Positions 41,089-51,757 of a stretch of DNA of 64,000 nt are shown here, piece by piece (the stretch's first letter is position 1; each line of letters begins with the position of its first letter). The DNA comes from Heligmosomoides polygyrus polygyrus. Lineage: Eukaryota; Nematoda; Chromadorea; Rhabditida; Heligmosomidae. Made by a program: the position numbers and the translations under genes. The DNA is taken from the NCBI GenBank assembly GCA_947396885.1, contig OX377206.1:52435631-52499630 (forward strand), in the 5' to 3' direction. The notes beneath the pieces are model-generated. The model saw only the letters and a list, made by a program, of their open reading frames with translations. It was not told the DNA's origin and did no database searches.

Positions 41089-43720
41089 TTCATCTTACCA
41101 CCTGATGTGATGGGTCGCGAAACAGTAACAGTCGCTTTGTGGACATTGCACAGGCGATTCCATTTGTCACATATTTCCATACTGAGATTGTATTTCCAGT
41201 CAACTCCTGTGTCAAACACCTCCCTCATCATTGATTTTAGATGGACCAGCAGTGGGCCCACTGCGCCTATTGGGTCGTAGACTGAACTGATTTGACACAC
41301 GATGTCTTTTTTCGTTAGCTTTATCACGGTAAAAAATTTTGTAGTGACCTTAAACACGTTACTGTTGGAATGATAGTCGACGCCGAGTAGTTTCATACGA
41401 TTTGATTCCAGTCTGTCCTCGTGGGGAATCAGGTTTTTCGAATCCGTGCAGTTGGAGAGGAACTCTCTCAAATTCATGCCTATCTCAGCGAATAATTTCT
41501 TGGATTCCTTATATTTGTCTAAAGCCTCCGATATGGTATCTGCTCGCAAAAGGATGTTGTCTACATAAAGATTGCTGCAGATTTCGCTAGCTAGCTAGGT
41601 ATTTTTATTATCAAGAAATGCAGAAAGTGCCATATTCAGAACACTTGGTGAGGCTGTTACTCCAAAAGGAAGAAGTTTGAATCGGTATTGAATCAGGTTA
41701 TCTCTTGTAGGAGGAGCGTTCATGCTCCTTACCCAAAGGAAGCGGCTGAGGTCTTTATGAGAGTTCAGCAGACGGATTTGGGTAACGCTGCTTCTATGTC
41801 ACATATCAATATGATTTTTCCGCTTCGAAGTGATAGCAGGATGTCGTGTGTTTTATTCACAAATGCTTCTCCCTTGTGGATCATATCATTGAGAGAAAGT
41901 TTTCCTCTTCTTTTTGACGAAACGTCAAATACTATACGCAGAGACACCTTCTTGGATGACTTCCACACCCCTGAGTGAGGCATCTAATAGGTTCCAACTG
42001 CATTATCCTCAGCTGCAGTGAAGGTTTCAATCATGCCTGCTCGCTGGTAAATTTGCAGTATTTCGCAGTACCACTTACACTGCTGAGGGTTTTGCAGAAG
42101 AGAATTTTGAAGCGATTCAAGTCGACGAATTGCAATACTGTAGTTATCTTCCAATTCGAGAATATTGTCTTTTAAAGGAAATGGCGCAGTTATACAACCA
42201 TTTGTGATAACGAGTTTTTTGGAATACTGCTCCAAATATTTCGTTGCTTTATCATCTGGTTGAGACTCTTCGTTTGAAATTCCCAGTACTTCCAGCTTGA
42301 ACATTTTCTGGAGAAATTATTTCTCACTAGGCTCGGAAACTGCCGTCAAGCCATAGGAGAGGTTATTGTTTGCAGTTTCTGATGACGTGATCCCTTTACC
42401 GTATATTGTGGGTCCAAAAACGGTTTTTGAGATATGTAAACCAGTAGGTGTTTTTATACCACATGTTGGGATAGTCACTAGACCATGAAAGTAGTCTAGA
42501 CCGACTAAAACGTGAGGGATCTGATGTTCGCCACGTAACTTCTAGTTGGCGGGGCATATGTTGGTTGCTTTCAAGAACTCTATGTCTGACTGCGAGAGTC
42601 TGACACTTGGGAAACCGTTGGTGATAACGGGTTTAGTTTGAAATTTAAGCTGTAATTTTTCGCCAAAAGCGGTTCCAACCTTGACGATCACAATGTGGCT
42701 CTCGAATCTTTCAATGTGGCCTCCAATTCCAGACAGTGTGCACAGTTCGGTAGCTTCTCTTGGAAGGCCAAGATCTGTAGCTAGAGACTTCAATAACTGT
42801 TTTTTGTGCTCCACAGTCAAAGAAAAATAGGACTTTATCGTATTACTCCTTTTGATGATTCCATAAGTTGCCTTCGGCTGCCATTAGGATCAGCTGTGAA
42901 GTGAATGTTCCATTTCTAGACGCAATCGGTTGTTCAACTTCAGCAAATGTTTGGGCATTGCTGTTTGGGAACCTAACATTTTCAATGCGACGGTCGTTAT
43001 TACGACTGTACTGAGGTCTAGCCTGACTATGGCTTGCCTGGTTGTTTCTTTGAGGAGGATTCCATGTCCTATTCTGGTTTCTCGGTAGCCCCGAATCTCG
43101 TTTGGAACATAGAGAGACGTGGTGCTTTTGTCCACACTGCATACAATCAGGTTGTTGGCAGTCGAAGCTGTTATGGTCATCTGAGAAACATTTCCAGCAT
43201 CTATCTTGTTCCTTTATAATCTTTCGGTGGGTGGTTGTCGTCGACTATTCTACAACTCATTGACGAGTGCTTATCTCTTTGGCAGAATAGACACCCTTCA
43301 TTGCCATAAGGTCATGCGTTGATATGTTTTTCCTTTGATGGGATTACCCTGCTGTTGGTTTTATTGCCGAGTCTGTTCTCGACGTAACCTGGCAATCTCT
43401 TTCTTGAGGTCCCATGAGGCCCTCGATGGTTTGACTGAGTTGCGACTGGCATACACAGGCTTGAAGACGTCCTGAGGAAATTTCGCCAGTATGGTTTCTG
43501 ACCACATTGGTTCACAAGTATCTCGAATATCGTAACCAGCAGAAACCATTTGATTTATTAAGACTTGAATCTGTTCGATGACAGAAAGACAACTGTCGGC
43601 ATTACTGTGTGCTTCCGTCATACTCAGAAGTTTCTGAACTATTTGGGACCGATCTGCAGAATAGTTCAGAAACAAAAAAGCAGTGGTTTTCCTTGAAGGT
43701 TTTGATCATCCAGCCGTAAT
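41089..43720 (-). pseudogene. BEL/Pao element 3, gag end to RNase H
   Basis: Minus-strand, in order: gag end (IVQKLLSMTEAHSNADSCLS, NQMVSAGYDIRDTCEPMW), knuckle region MQCGQKHHVSLCSKRDSG, protease-adjacent SLATDLGLPREATELCTL and FLKATNICPAN, pol entry KYLEQYSKKLVITNG, then RT FDVSSKRRGKLSLNDMIHKG. The RT catalytic motif YVDN at 41556-41567 is intact, followed by DKYKESKKLFAEIGMNLREF and VSSVYDPIGAVGPLLVH-type text. Several frame changes; cut at 41088 by the Tc1-like palindrome. Same family as element 2 but opposite orientation. Confidence 0.88.
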
Positions 43721-43784
43721 TTTCTGGTAAAGGCTAAACTCCTAGAATACCCTTTCTTGCTCTGCCCTTTAAGGTTTCTCTAAC

Positions 43785-44140
43785 TCAGACATTCGCGCAC
43801 CACTGAAGCATAACCAATAGCACCACTAACGGCCCGAAGGAGGCCTTGCTGCACAATAGCACCACGTGTTGCATCGTGCAGCAGTGACGCTATTGTGCAG
43901 CAAAGCGCCAAGCAATGGTGGGATAGTGATGCACTCTGTAGCACCACTGCTGCGGAGCGTGCAGCAGTGATGCTATTGTGCTGCAAAGCGCATCGATCGC
44001 GTTGCAGCAGGTGCGCTATTGTGCTGCAAATTCTCTCTCGAGTCGTTAGTGGTGCCTTTGTGCGCCGGTAGTGGTGCCCCATTAGTGTTGGAGTAGTGGT
44101 GCAGTTTTCCAGTGGCAACTGCGCTCCAATGCGCGTGCGC
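43785..44140. repeat. MITE-like repeat with GCAGCACAATAGC units, copy 1
   Basis: Begins ATTCGCGCACCACT and ends with AGTGGTGC units. The interior repeats CTATTGTGCTGCAAAGCGC-like words in both directions. A related copy occupies 54185-54385, next to another BEL gag, so both insertions may share a preferred target or a common ancestor. Confidence 0.6.
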
Positions 44141-44174
44141 GGCAGGATTTCGAACCGCCATTTGTAGTTCTCCG

Positions 44175-44835
44175 CCGGTCAGCGCGTTATCGTGGTTACT
44201 TTTCGTTTTTCCGTCGGTGTGCCTGCTCTTTCTCTAGAGGATTTGGGGACAGATTCGGTCGAGTTGAGGGCCCAGAGTGACATGGAAGTATTACAGAAGC
44301 ATTTGGCTGCAAATCGGGCCGGGGGGGGGGGGGGGGGAGGTGAACATGGCCTGCCGTGGCCTGCGGCGGCGAGTGCATTTACATTCGCTGCATGTACATT
44401 CAGCGAATGTAAATGCAGTCTTATATCACTGTCTCGAATACACATCCGTGTGTGATATGCTTCCGGTTGGGGAAGGGAAGAAACTCCAGGGTGCAGGCAA
44501 TTTTAACACGGACGCGTCAGTGGAGGCACACCCTGGAGTCCCTTCCCTGCCGAAATCTGTCCTCTCCTCCGCGTCAGCGGTCTCGTGGTTTCTTTTCGTT
44601 TTTCCGTTCGGTGTGCCTCCTCTCTCTAGAGGATTCGGGGACAGATTCGGTCGAGTCCCAGAGTGACGTGGAAGTATTACAGTAGCATTTGGCTGCAAAT
44701 CGGGCCGGGGGGGGGGGGGGGGGGGGGGGGTGAACATGGCCTGCCGTGGCCTGCGGCGGCGAGTGCACTTACATTCGTTGCATGTATACATGCAGCGAAT
44801 GCAACGAGTGCATTTGCATTGCAACTTTTTCGTCT
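44175..44835 (+). repeat. Direct repeat with a long poly-G tract in each unit
   Basis: Two units (about 44175-44450 and 44565-44830, offset about 386) share TTCGTTTTTCCG, CTCTAGAGGATT, GGGGACAGATTCGGTCGAG and GCATTTGGCTGCAAATCGGG. Directly after this lies a G tract of 17 (44321-44337) or 24 (44707-44730), then GAACATGGCCTGCCGTGGCC and an inverted pair around GCATGTA. Between the units sit two inverted GGGACTCCAGGGTG motifs. Frames here are not coding. Confidence 0.8.
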
Positions 44836-44837
44836 GG

Positions 44838-45390
44838 AAGGGGTAACGGTGGAATCCCTGTCGGGGGGGGGGGGGGGGGGAGGGGCACTCCATTATGAAC
44901 TGTTAACGGTAGCTACGCATCAATACATACAACACACAATATAACATATGAATGCCTTGACTTACCTGTACCCTCCCTTTGAAATGCCCGAGCATTACGC
45001 TGAAATATTAAAAAGTTTTACTACGGAACTATGGGTAGGCTACGGTAGTGATCCAAAACTCTATTTGCTTTGGAAATAGATCGCAAAACGCTACCCACTA
45101 ATTGGTTAAGGTAATAACGTTGCATTAATGAATTTTCGCAGCTTTATAGTATTGTAATTGTTCCAGGTTTCTGGTCAATTTACTGTGTTTCATTACTCCC
45201 TCCCCCCCCCCCCAACTAGAATAGCAATTTTGAAAACCGATTCTTGTATTAGAAGGATAGCAATTTGTAAGGTAAGCATATATATTTATATATTGTGGTG
45301 CATTGTATGTGTTGATGCGTAGCTACCATTAACAATTCATAATGGACTAGCCCCCCCCCCCCCGAAAGGGATTGCACCATTTGTCCTAGG
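44838..45390. repeat. Inverted-repeat element with poly-G/C near each end
   Basis: About 105 bp at 44838-44943 recur inverted at 45288-45390 (for example CATTATGAACTGTTAACGGT versus the complement of ACCATTAACAATTCATAATG). A G18 tract sits in the left arm and a C13 tract at the matching place in the right arm. The centre contains a C12 tract at 45202-45213. Confidence 0.75.
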
Positions 45391-46224
45391 TTTTCCCAGG
45401 GAACGCTGCAGCTTCGAAACTCCCAGCAAATAAAATTAGCCCTTCAAGAAAACTATTAGCAATTTCGATGGAAGGCGTTCAGCTGTGTCCTTTGCAGTCT
45501 CTTGAAATGGTTCCGCGAATTACACTGTCTTACTGCATTGTGTAGACTGTCTTATCGATTGTCTGGGCACCTCATGCCATTGTTTAGACCAAATAGCCCT
45601 TCAAACTGCCTTCATGGCAGATTGCCTCACGTAGAAGAATAATGCGTAGCGCATACCACGTATGCGCCATGCATTATTCTTCTATCAGATCTGTACATAT
45701 GCCAGAAGAAATTCTGAATTAACCGGTTTCGAGTCGACGTCGCTCTTGTACGGCTCGCTCGTGAATGGCACACAGACCAACATAACATTGTTGTTGTTGG
45801 TCTATGTGCGATGCGATTCCGTATTTTGAGCGCGTCGCTTATTCAAGGCCTTATTTATAAAGCCGGCTGTCTGTGCGCGTAAATTAGGGTGTGTAATGTG
45901 CCACTGCACACAGCTGCCTCATGACACCGTACTCTACGCCTAATTTAAGTACTATTTGATTCAATAGTGTTTTCTTCGTTTTTCGTTTTGTTTTTCCACC
46001 CCTACACTGGGATTCTGCTGGAAGGATAGAAAACCCAAATACGAGAAATGGTCAACAAGCCAACTCCACGCCCCCCCCCCCCAGCCCGCCAACCCGTATT
46101 GCTTTGTGTGTTTGCACATAACATACCATACTGACGCGCACAGTCGGCTATATTTATAAATAAGACCTTCAGTAAGCGTTCAGTAAGCGCCGGGCACCAG
46201 GAGAGACACAGGGATCGCTGGTCT
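45391..46224. repeat. Cluster of hairpins, no gene
   Basis: AGAAGAATAATGC pairs with GCATTATTCTTCT across 45631-45682. GACCAACA pairs with TGTTGGTC across 45775-45806. A longer imperfect inverted pair (TTATTTATAAAGCCGGCTG near 45848 against 46131-46190) encloses these. A C12 tract lies at 46071-46082. No coding sequence recognised. Confidence 0.55.
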
Positions 46225-46811
46225 ATGAATGCGCTCACAGGTAGTCTTTGCTGTCGGTGCTGGTGCTGCTGCTGGTACTCTCGACTTTCAGCAAGTTTGC
46301 CTCCGCTTCCAAAAGCGCCTCGTCTGGACGTGCCGACAACTTCAAGACGGAGCAGTGAGCGATCGGCTGATCACTCAGACGCTGACGATCGGCACTACGA
46401 GGAATCAAGAGGAGGGAACGGCTCTCCTTCGACACATTCGCCTGAGAGGACTGATTTGGAGAATCGACAAGCTCCCAGTACGTTATCAGAACGGCTATCA
46501 CTGTTTCGTCCTGTTCTTTTAGCCGAAAAATGGGCCGTTAAGGTGGTTCATTTGTCGGTTAGAAGAGTTACTTCTGTCTTCCTGTTCCTTTAGCCGAAAA
46601 ATGGGCCGTTAAGGTGGTTCATTTGTCGGCTAGAAGAGCTACTAGTGCCATCCAGCTTTTTGTTCTAGGACCGAACCAAAAAGCTGTGTACTGTGCAGCG
46701 TTTAAGCTACATTTCGGAGTTCCGTCAGATGGGGAGCCTTATTTTGCTGATTTTTGTGCGATCCAAACTGGCATATCTACAGGACGAACAGTTAGCCGTT
46801 TCTTAATTTAG
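46225..46811 (+). other. Open frames over a 71-bp tandem duplication, unknown
   Basis: A 122-codon frame and a following 65-codon frame contain a tandem duplication of 71 bp (46509-46579 and 46580-46650) with only a few mismatches. The second frame reads LHFGVPSDGEPYFADFCAIQ. The opposite strand is also open for 88 codons. No family was recognised. Confidence 0.25.
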
Positions 46812-46862
46812 TTTTTTAATTTTATCGGGTTGTAAACCTTTGAGGGACATTTCGGCGCCAAT

Positions 46863-46929
46863 GGGGGGGGGGGGGGGCTTACGAATGGAGAACCACTGAG
46901 TGGTTCTCCATTCGTAAGCCCCCCCCCCC
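46863..46929. repeat. Near-perfect palindrome ending in G and C tracts
   Basis: Arms of 30 bases (46869-46898 and 46900-46929) are exact complements with a single-base centre at 46899. The arms consist of ten G followed by CTTACGAATGGAGAACCACT. Six more G precede the left arm. This would extrude as a cruciform or fold as a hairpin in single strands. Confidence 0.9.
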
Positions 46930-47119
46930 TATTTGTGCACCATTCAATGCAGGGTGACCTCCTCCCCCCCCCCCGACCCAATTAGCGCCGGCATGCGAGT
47001 GCGATACGTTAGTAACCCCGAGAGGGCGAGAGGGTGTGGCGAACACATGAGGTCGGACGAGTTTACGCGGTGCAAGAGGGCGGCCAACATGCATCTGCTC
47101 GGGTGCTCGGCTATGACGT

Positions 47120-47232
47120 GATTACGGAGCTGCCCATGAGGTCAGCTCAAGGTTAACAAACGCGAACATTATCCCCTGAGAGATGAAGTTGACTGGGAAA
47201 TTTTGGCGGTGATTTATAAGACTCGGAAGCAG
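47120..47232 (+). other. Candidate exon, unknown gene
   Basis: Reads KREHYPLRDEVDWEILAVIY then KTRKQY and runs into a good splice donor GTAAGC at 47236. A splice acceptor TTTACTTTTCAG ends near 47336. No family recognised; a chance frame is possible. Confidence 0.25.
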
Positions 47233-47776
47233 TATGGTAAGCTACTGGTTCATGTGCATAGTATTTGAGGTTTTAAGGAGTTACTTCGTTGGTAAGAATT
47301 AGTGAATAAGACATATCATGCTGGTTTACTTTTCAGAGAGTAGTTTATTTGTTAGCCTACATGTTATAGTTTTCTAACCAAGGCAAACCTGAAGGAGCTG
47401 GTGAACACTGAACACATCAATTCAAGTGTGGGTTCACGCACAGCATTTTATTTTTCAAAGTGCTGAATCTATGGCTGAGTCCTTTATAATTTCTGACCTC
47501 ACGCTTTCCCTACGACTAGTCATTTAGTCCCCCTAGGATAAAACGAGGGAATAGACTACTATTTTTTTTCCTTCAGAATATTTTAAAAATCAAAACTGCT
47601 TGCCCAAAACTTTCTAAATGAAGAAATTAAGTCTTGAGGCATGTAGATCATAATTGTAGAAGTTCACCAGAATTTGTGAACGTGGAGGAAATTTGACAGC
47701 TGTGGAAAAGAAATAAGGGGACCCAGCCCCTCTAAGTTAGGAATATTCCGCATAATGGTAAGGATAAAGAACGGTG

Positions 47777-47966
47777 TTAATCAATCCTGATTTGGGATGC
47801 CCACGCATTCTACTTTTACGAGAAGTCGTGGAGGCTATGTGAGTAGGTATGTGGACAATACAATAATTATCTTAATCAATCCTGATTTGGGATGCCCACG
47901 CATTCTACTTTTACGAGAAGTCGTGGAGGCTATGTGAGTAGGTATGTGGACAATACAATAATTATC
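47777..47966. repeat. Exact 95-bp tandem duplication
   Basis: Two consecutive copies of a 95-bp unit starting TTAATCAATCCTGATTTGGG appear identical. A very recent event or an assembly error would both give this. Confidence 0.85.
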
Positions 47967-48974
47967 GGTGGCTTCATATGGATAGGTCGGTGTCCGTCCC
48001 AGACAACTCTGATACCAAGCCACCGACCCTAAAGCAATGGAGGGGTTGACATGCATGGATGGGTCATGAAGCAGTAATCTCGATTTGTTATGATTTGCAT
48101 CTCTTACGACTGCGCTACAGGGCGCTTTTTTTGAACAGCGAGCAATAGCTTTGTGTGTTCCTTGTAGCACCCGAAATTGAACAAACCTGCAGCGGCGAGT
48201 TACATGCTCTAACTGTATTCACCGCTGTCGCTAGTAACTATGAACAAAACCGGAGCGACGAGAGCGATACCATGAGCTGATTTGGCGGCGATCACTCCTT
48301 TGTAGTCATTCGTGACTATGAATACCACTAATTTCAAGGGCCCTGGCGCTTACTGATGGGGCGCTTTAGTTGCTCCCTCCCGAAGCTTGCCTCCTTAACT
48401 GATAAAAATATTAGATATCATATATCGTGAAATAAGAGATTAATTGAAGGAATCCTTTATCATAATCCTTACTCTAACGTTTTTTGAAGAGGACCAATCA
48501 CTTCAACATTTGCCTAATCCTTTTGGTTGTTTTCCAAAGTCTTTGAATTATGCAGATGGATTTCACAAAATAAAATAGAATAGTAGTGTTGCCCATTTTC
48601 GGAAGACTTGGCCCAGATGTTGCCCGACCTGCTTCAGAATTTAGGAGACGTGTCACACACGTCGTTCGCTTTGCGTCGAAATTTTGAAGACAGGTCACAG
48701 GCGTCGTTCGTTATGCGCCGGGATCCAGAAGATGTGCCCCAGATCCCCATGAGACGGGATTCTGAAGACGTGCCATAGTTGTAATCCAGCAAGAGTCATA
48801 GAAGCTGGCGGCTCTGCCATACAACAACATGCGATTATAGGTCGATTTTAAAGCAATCAATCAATTACAAGTCGCAATTTAAAAAATCCAGCACATGTCA
48901 TCGCATACCAGATTAACGGTCAAATCGTTGATCTACTTTTAGAGGTTTCCTTGGATTTCTCCTTTGAAGACCAA
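47967..48974. other. No gene recognised
   Basis: Around 48600-48780, degenerate units of the form GAAGACGTGTCACACACGTC recur four times. Otherwise no coding, RNA or terminal repeat signals. Confidence 0.3.
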
Positions 48975-49195
48975 TACTTTGATCCCTAGAATTTGGCGCC
49001 TCTTACACGTCTGCCAAAAAAACGCCTACAGCATCTCTTCAGGACAGCCAACGTAGGTGCGAAGGACCGTAAAGGTGCGAGGAGCGCAACAGGTCAGGAC
49101 ATCTGTTGAACGCTGGGGAGCAATTACTCCAATACCGAGGGACCAACATGGAGGTAAGGGACCAATATGACATTGGGTGCGAGTCTAGAACGGGG
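48975..49195 (-). repeat. Dispersed repeat, inverted copy of 11788-12037
   Basis: Complementary to the repeat at 11788 with moderate divergence. Shared words include CCAACGTAGGTGCGAAGGAC and GTGCGAGGAGCGCAACAGG. Confidence 0.65.
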
Positions 49196-49393
49196 AGTCA
49201 TCCCATCGAAGCGGCAGAACATCAATGGGAGTTTGTCTAAAAACTTCTCAAATAGGCACGCTAACCACATAGATATCTAAATTATGAAAGTATACGAATA
49301 TCTTGGTTTGCTGCGGTCAGTGTGTAGGGCTCCGAGTTTAGAAGGATAAACAATGGACCCTCCCATATCTAGACTTCCACATGGCACTATTGC

Positions 49394-49561
49394 TCAGAAA
49401 AAAGTCACCGTTCCAAGTGTTGAAGATGAACACGGTAATAGTTTCGTCAAAATGTTGATACTGATTTGATCCACTGGAAACGCAGGGGAAATAAATTACA
49501 AATGGAAACAAAAGCGAGTAGAGCAACTTACAGGCACTTTTGGCGACTACTAATCTATTAC
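49394..49561 (-). CDS. Candidate last two exons of an unknown gene
   Basis: On the minus strand, an acceptor TGGGTTCAG precedes a 30-bp exon (49561-49532), then a 58-bp intron with GTAAGT and TTTCCAG, then an 80-bp exon (49473-49394) ending in TGA. Spliced, it reads NRLVVAKSALDQISINILTK and LLPCSSSTLGTVTFF. Splice sites are good but no family was recognised and no upstream exon was found; a repeat begins directly upstream at 49573. Confidence 0.3.
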
Positions 49562-49572
49562 CTGAACCCAAT

Positions 49573-49800
49573 CAAAGGCATTGTATCATCTTGCTTATCA
49601 TGAAGGGTGCTTGTAGCCAGAAGCACAAGGCAACCTCCATGAAGTGGCAAGTGATTGCTAGCGGACGATGAAATGGGGTAATCAGACGGAACATAGGGAG
49701 TAGCTTCCTGTAAATCCCACCCAGCATAACAGCTGATAGCTGGGAGGCGCCGGCCTATGACAACTCGTCCGCGTGGGCGGGGTTTCTCAGGAGGCGCGCC
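49573..49800 (-). repeat. Dispersed repeat, inverted copy of 7830-8160
   Basis: GGCATTGTATCATCTTGCTT and GTAGCCAGAAGCA match the complement of 8040-8140. The far end has ACAACTCGTCCGCG, which recalls 7910 on the other copy. Confidence 0.6.
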
Positions 49801-49872
49801 CAGTAGAGGTGACTACGGGGTGACTAACGTCCGGACCCCCGGCATGCCTATCGTGTTTTTCGAATTGCGAAT

Positions 49873-49916
49873 TTTCTCCTTTCCAATGTTCTTATAGGAA
49901 CGTTGGAAAGGAGAAA
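49873..49916. repeat. Hairpin with 16-bp stem
   Basis: TCTCCTTTCCAATGTTC and GAACGTTGGAAAGGAGA pair with one mismatch around a 6-base loop, about 240 bp before the first recognised exon of the CMC gene. Confidence 0.75.
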
Positions 49917-50042
49917 GGAGAGTTTTTTGACATGTGACTTTGGGACATGAAGCTGCTGTGGAAAAATACTCAAAGGTTTACAACCTAATAAATTCTCGTT
50001 TTTATTTCGATTTGGTTTCTTTATTTAATCGAATTCGTGTGG

Positions 50043-50142
50043 TTAACAAAAACTCAACACAAACACTTAGCAAAAATTTAACACAAACACTTAACAAAAA
50101 TTTAACACAAGCACTTAACAGAAATTGAACACAAGAAAATTT
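50043..50142 (+). repeat. 24-bp tandem repeat, about four units
   Basis: Units of AACAAAAATTTAACACAAACACTT with small differences. It lies just upstream of the CMC transposase-like exons. Similar subterminal arrays are where CMC-type transposase partners bind in other organisms; that role is only a possibility here. Confidence 0.75.
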
Positions 50143-50159
50143 AATTAGCAATAGTTGAG

Positions 50160-51454
50160 GTGTGGGCCGAGTCTAAGAAACTGTGCGACGATATCTGGCG
50201 AGCGTACGATTACCAGAAATCCTACTTCTGTTGTCTGTGTGATAGACTTCTGGCAAATCACAGAGCGATCTGCTCCCACGAGGAGTGTCGGCTTAGAGGG
50301 TATTCATTGTTTTGGTGAATTCACGATGCGTTAGTTTCTGCACCATCGCTTTCAGAGTAACTCCCAAGAGAGCGCAGGACCTCAAGCGAATTAGCGTGCA
50401 CAGTATAAGTATAGCTCCACAATTTGATATCATACTGAAGCGGGTTATAGACAGTCTCATCTCAGTTCATCGCAGAATTCACAATGTACGTAAGTTAGAT
50501 ATTCACGTTAGTAAAGGGATTTCATAAACAATGACATCCCTTCTAGCGTTCTACCGGCTCTGTACGTCACAACGTCTCCGACTTTCCGGCTCATGAAAGG
50601 GACATCGAATCTGACGAAGAGTTTGCGTCCAAGAAAATACGAGTTGTTCTCACTATGAATTTCGACGGTGTTCTGTTCAATAAGCTGATGAGGTTTGGCA
50701 TTGCCACTACAGCGGAGAACTCAAACTTCTTGATTTGGCTTCGGTTGCAGATCTCAAGCATGGCCAATATATATCCGCTTGGAAGGGCTCCCGTTTAACA
50801 AGAAGAACGACCCCGAGAACATGATATTGCCTGCGATAACTTTCTTGAGAGAAACCCCGACGGAGGAGCTTCTGCGCAGTTTATTCTCTCGGTATTGTCC
50901 ACCCTGTTGCATTCGTAAGTATATAAGGAGGCCTACATGGAACGATTTTTAGACTGAAGGAGGAACTCCGCACCCTGAAGGAGGGTGGTGTCAGAGTCCA
51001 AGATTCGGCACGAACTGTGTGGACGTGCTACCCTCAGATTTTAAATGGAGTTATCGATTTCGCTGTAGGTCGCCATTTGCATCTATAGCAAAGTAGGGTA
51101 GGTATAACTTCTCCACCCTAGGGTATGCGGACTATTTACAAATGTCCTCGCTGGCTGTCGGACCAGGGCTGTCACCTTTGCATAGCCAAAGGAGAGCGCA
51201 TAGGACGTTCTGTCTCCTGGTGTATAACGGCGCCGTCGATATGGAACAAGCGAACGCATGCCAGCATCCTCCGAGGCGCTGAGGCGAATCAAAACGGCTT
51301 AGGAGGTGATCACTGGACTACATTTTGTATGACTCCTACACGAAACGATTCTCTGTAGGTCTCACGCAGATGATGGATTTCTTCACAATGGAGCGTTGCA
51401 GAGTCGATGCTCTTCACGCTTTGTCGGAAGGTGTCTCATGCGACCTCTTCAGGG
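50160..51454 (+). CDS. CMC (TNP2-type) transposase-like protein, seven spliced exons
   Basis: Exons read in phase across introns of 53-61 bp with canonical ends: 50160-50299, 50356-50485, 50547-50692, 50751-50891, 50953-51064, 51122-51305 and 51359-51454. The protein has a zinc-ribbon-like CCLCDRLLANHRAICSHEEC, then RVVLTMNFDGVLFNKLMR-SQ-AWPIYIRLEGLP, the TNP2 block with the first catalytic aspartate (GAC at 50664-50666). CYPQILNGVIDFA and GCHLCIAKGE follow, then MERCRVDALHALSEGVSCDL with the second aspartate (51406-51408). These match the CACTA/Mirage/Chapaev superfamily in order. No stop or frameshift occurs in this part. The first exon and the region after 51454, including the third acidic residue, are unresolved. 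Confidence 0.75.
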
Positions 51455-51757
51455 GTGAGCAGACCTACATTTATGCTTGTGGAAGTCCTTCACCGACTTT
51501 CGAAGGAGGTTCAAATGTCGAAACAAGTTCTGCCAGCGGTACACTTCGGCTCCTGATTTGAACATTCCATTAAGAAACTAATCTTGCATATTCTCTAGAT
51601 TACGCGAACGCCATTCTTCGCACGAAGCCCCTCTCTCTGGCTGATGTGGGAGAGCTCGCGTTGAGAAGCAGCGATTTCGAATGCGAGGCATGTGGCGCGA
51701 AAGCTTTACCCCTCCTTTCAATACCGATAATCTTCGAAGAGTTTATAAACTTTAGCA
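51455..51757 (+). other. Unresolved exons between the two halves of the CMC locus
   Basis: Protein-like text continues (LSKEVQMSKQVLPA or the overlapping frame, then NAILRTKPLSLADVGELALR and FECEACGAKALPLLSIP) but exon borders cannot be fixed by eye. It may join the transposase to the downstream coding region or contain its end. Confidence 0.4.

Noticed and set aside
44179..44893. Proline- or glycine-rich open frames
   Set aside because: They are created by the poly-G tracts and by GC-rich repeats; both strands are open.
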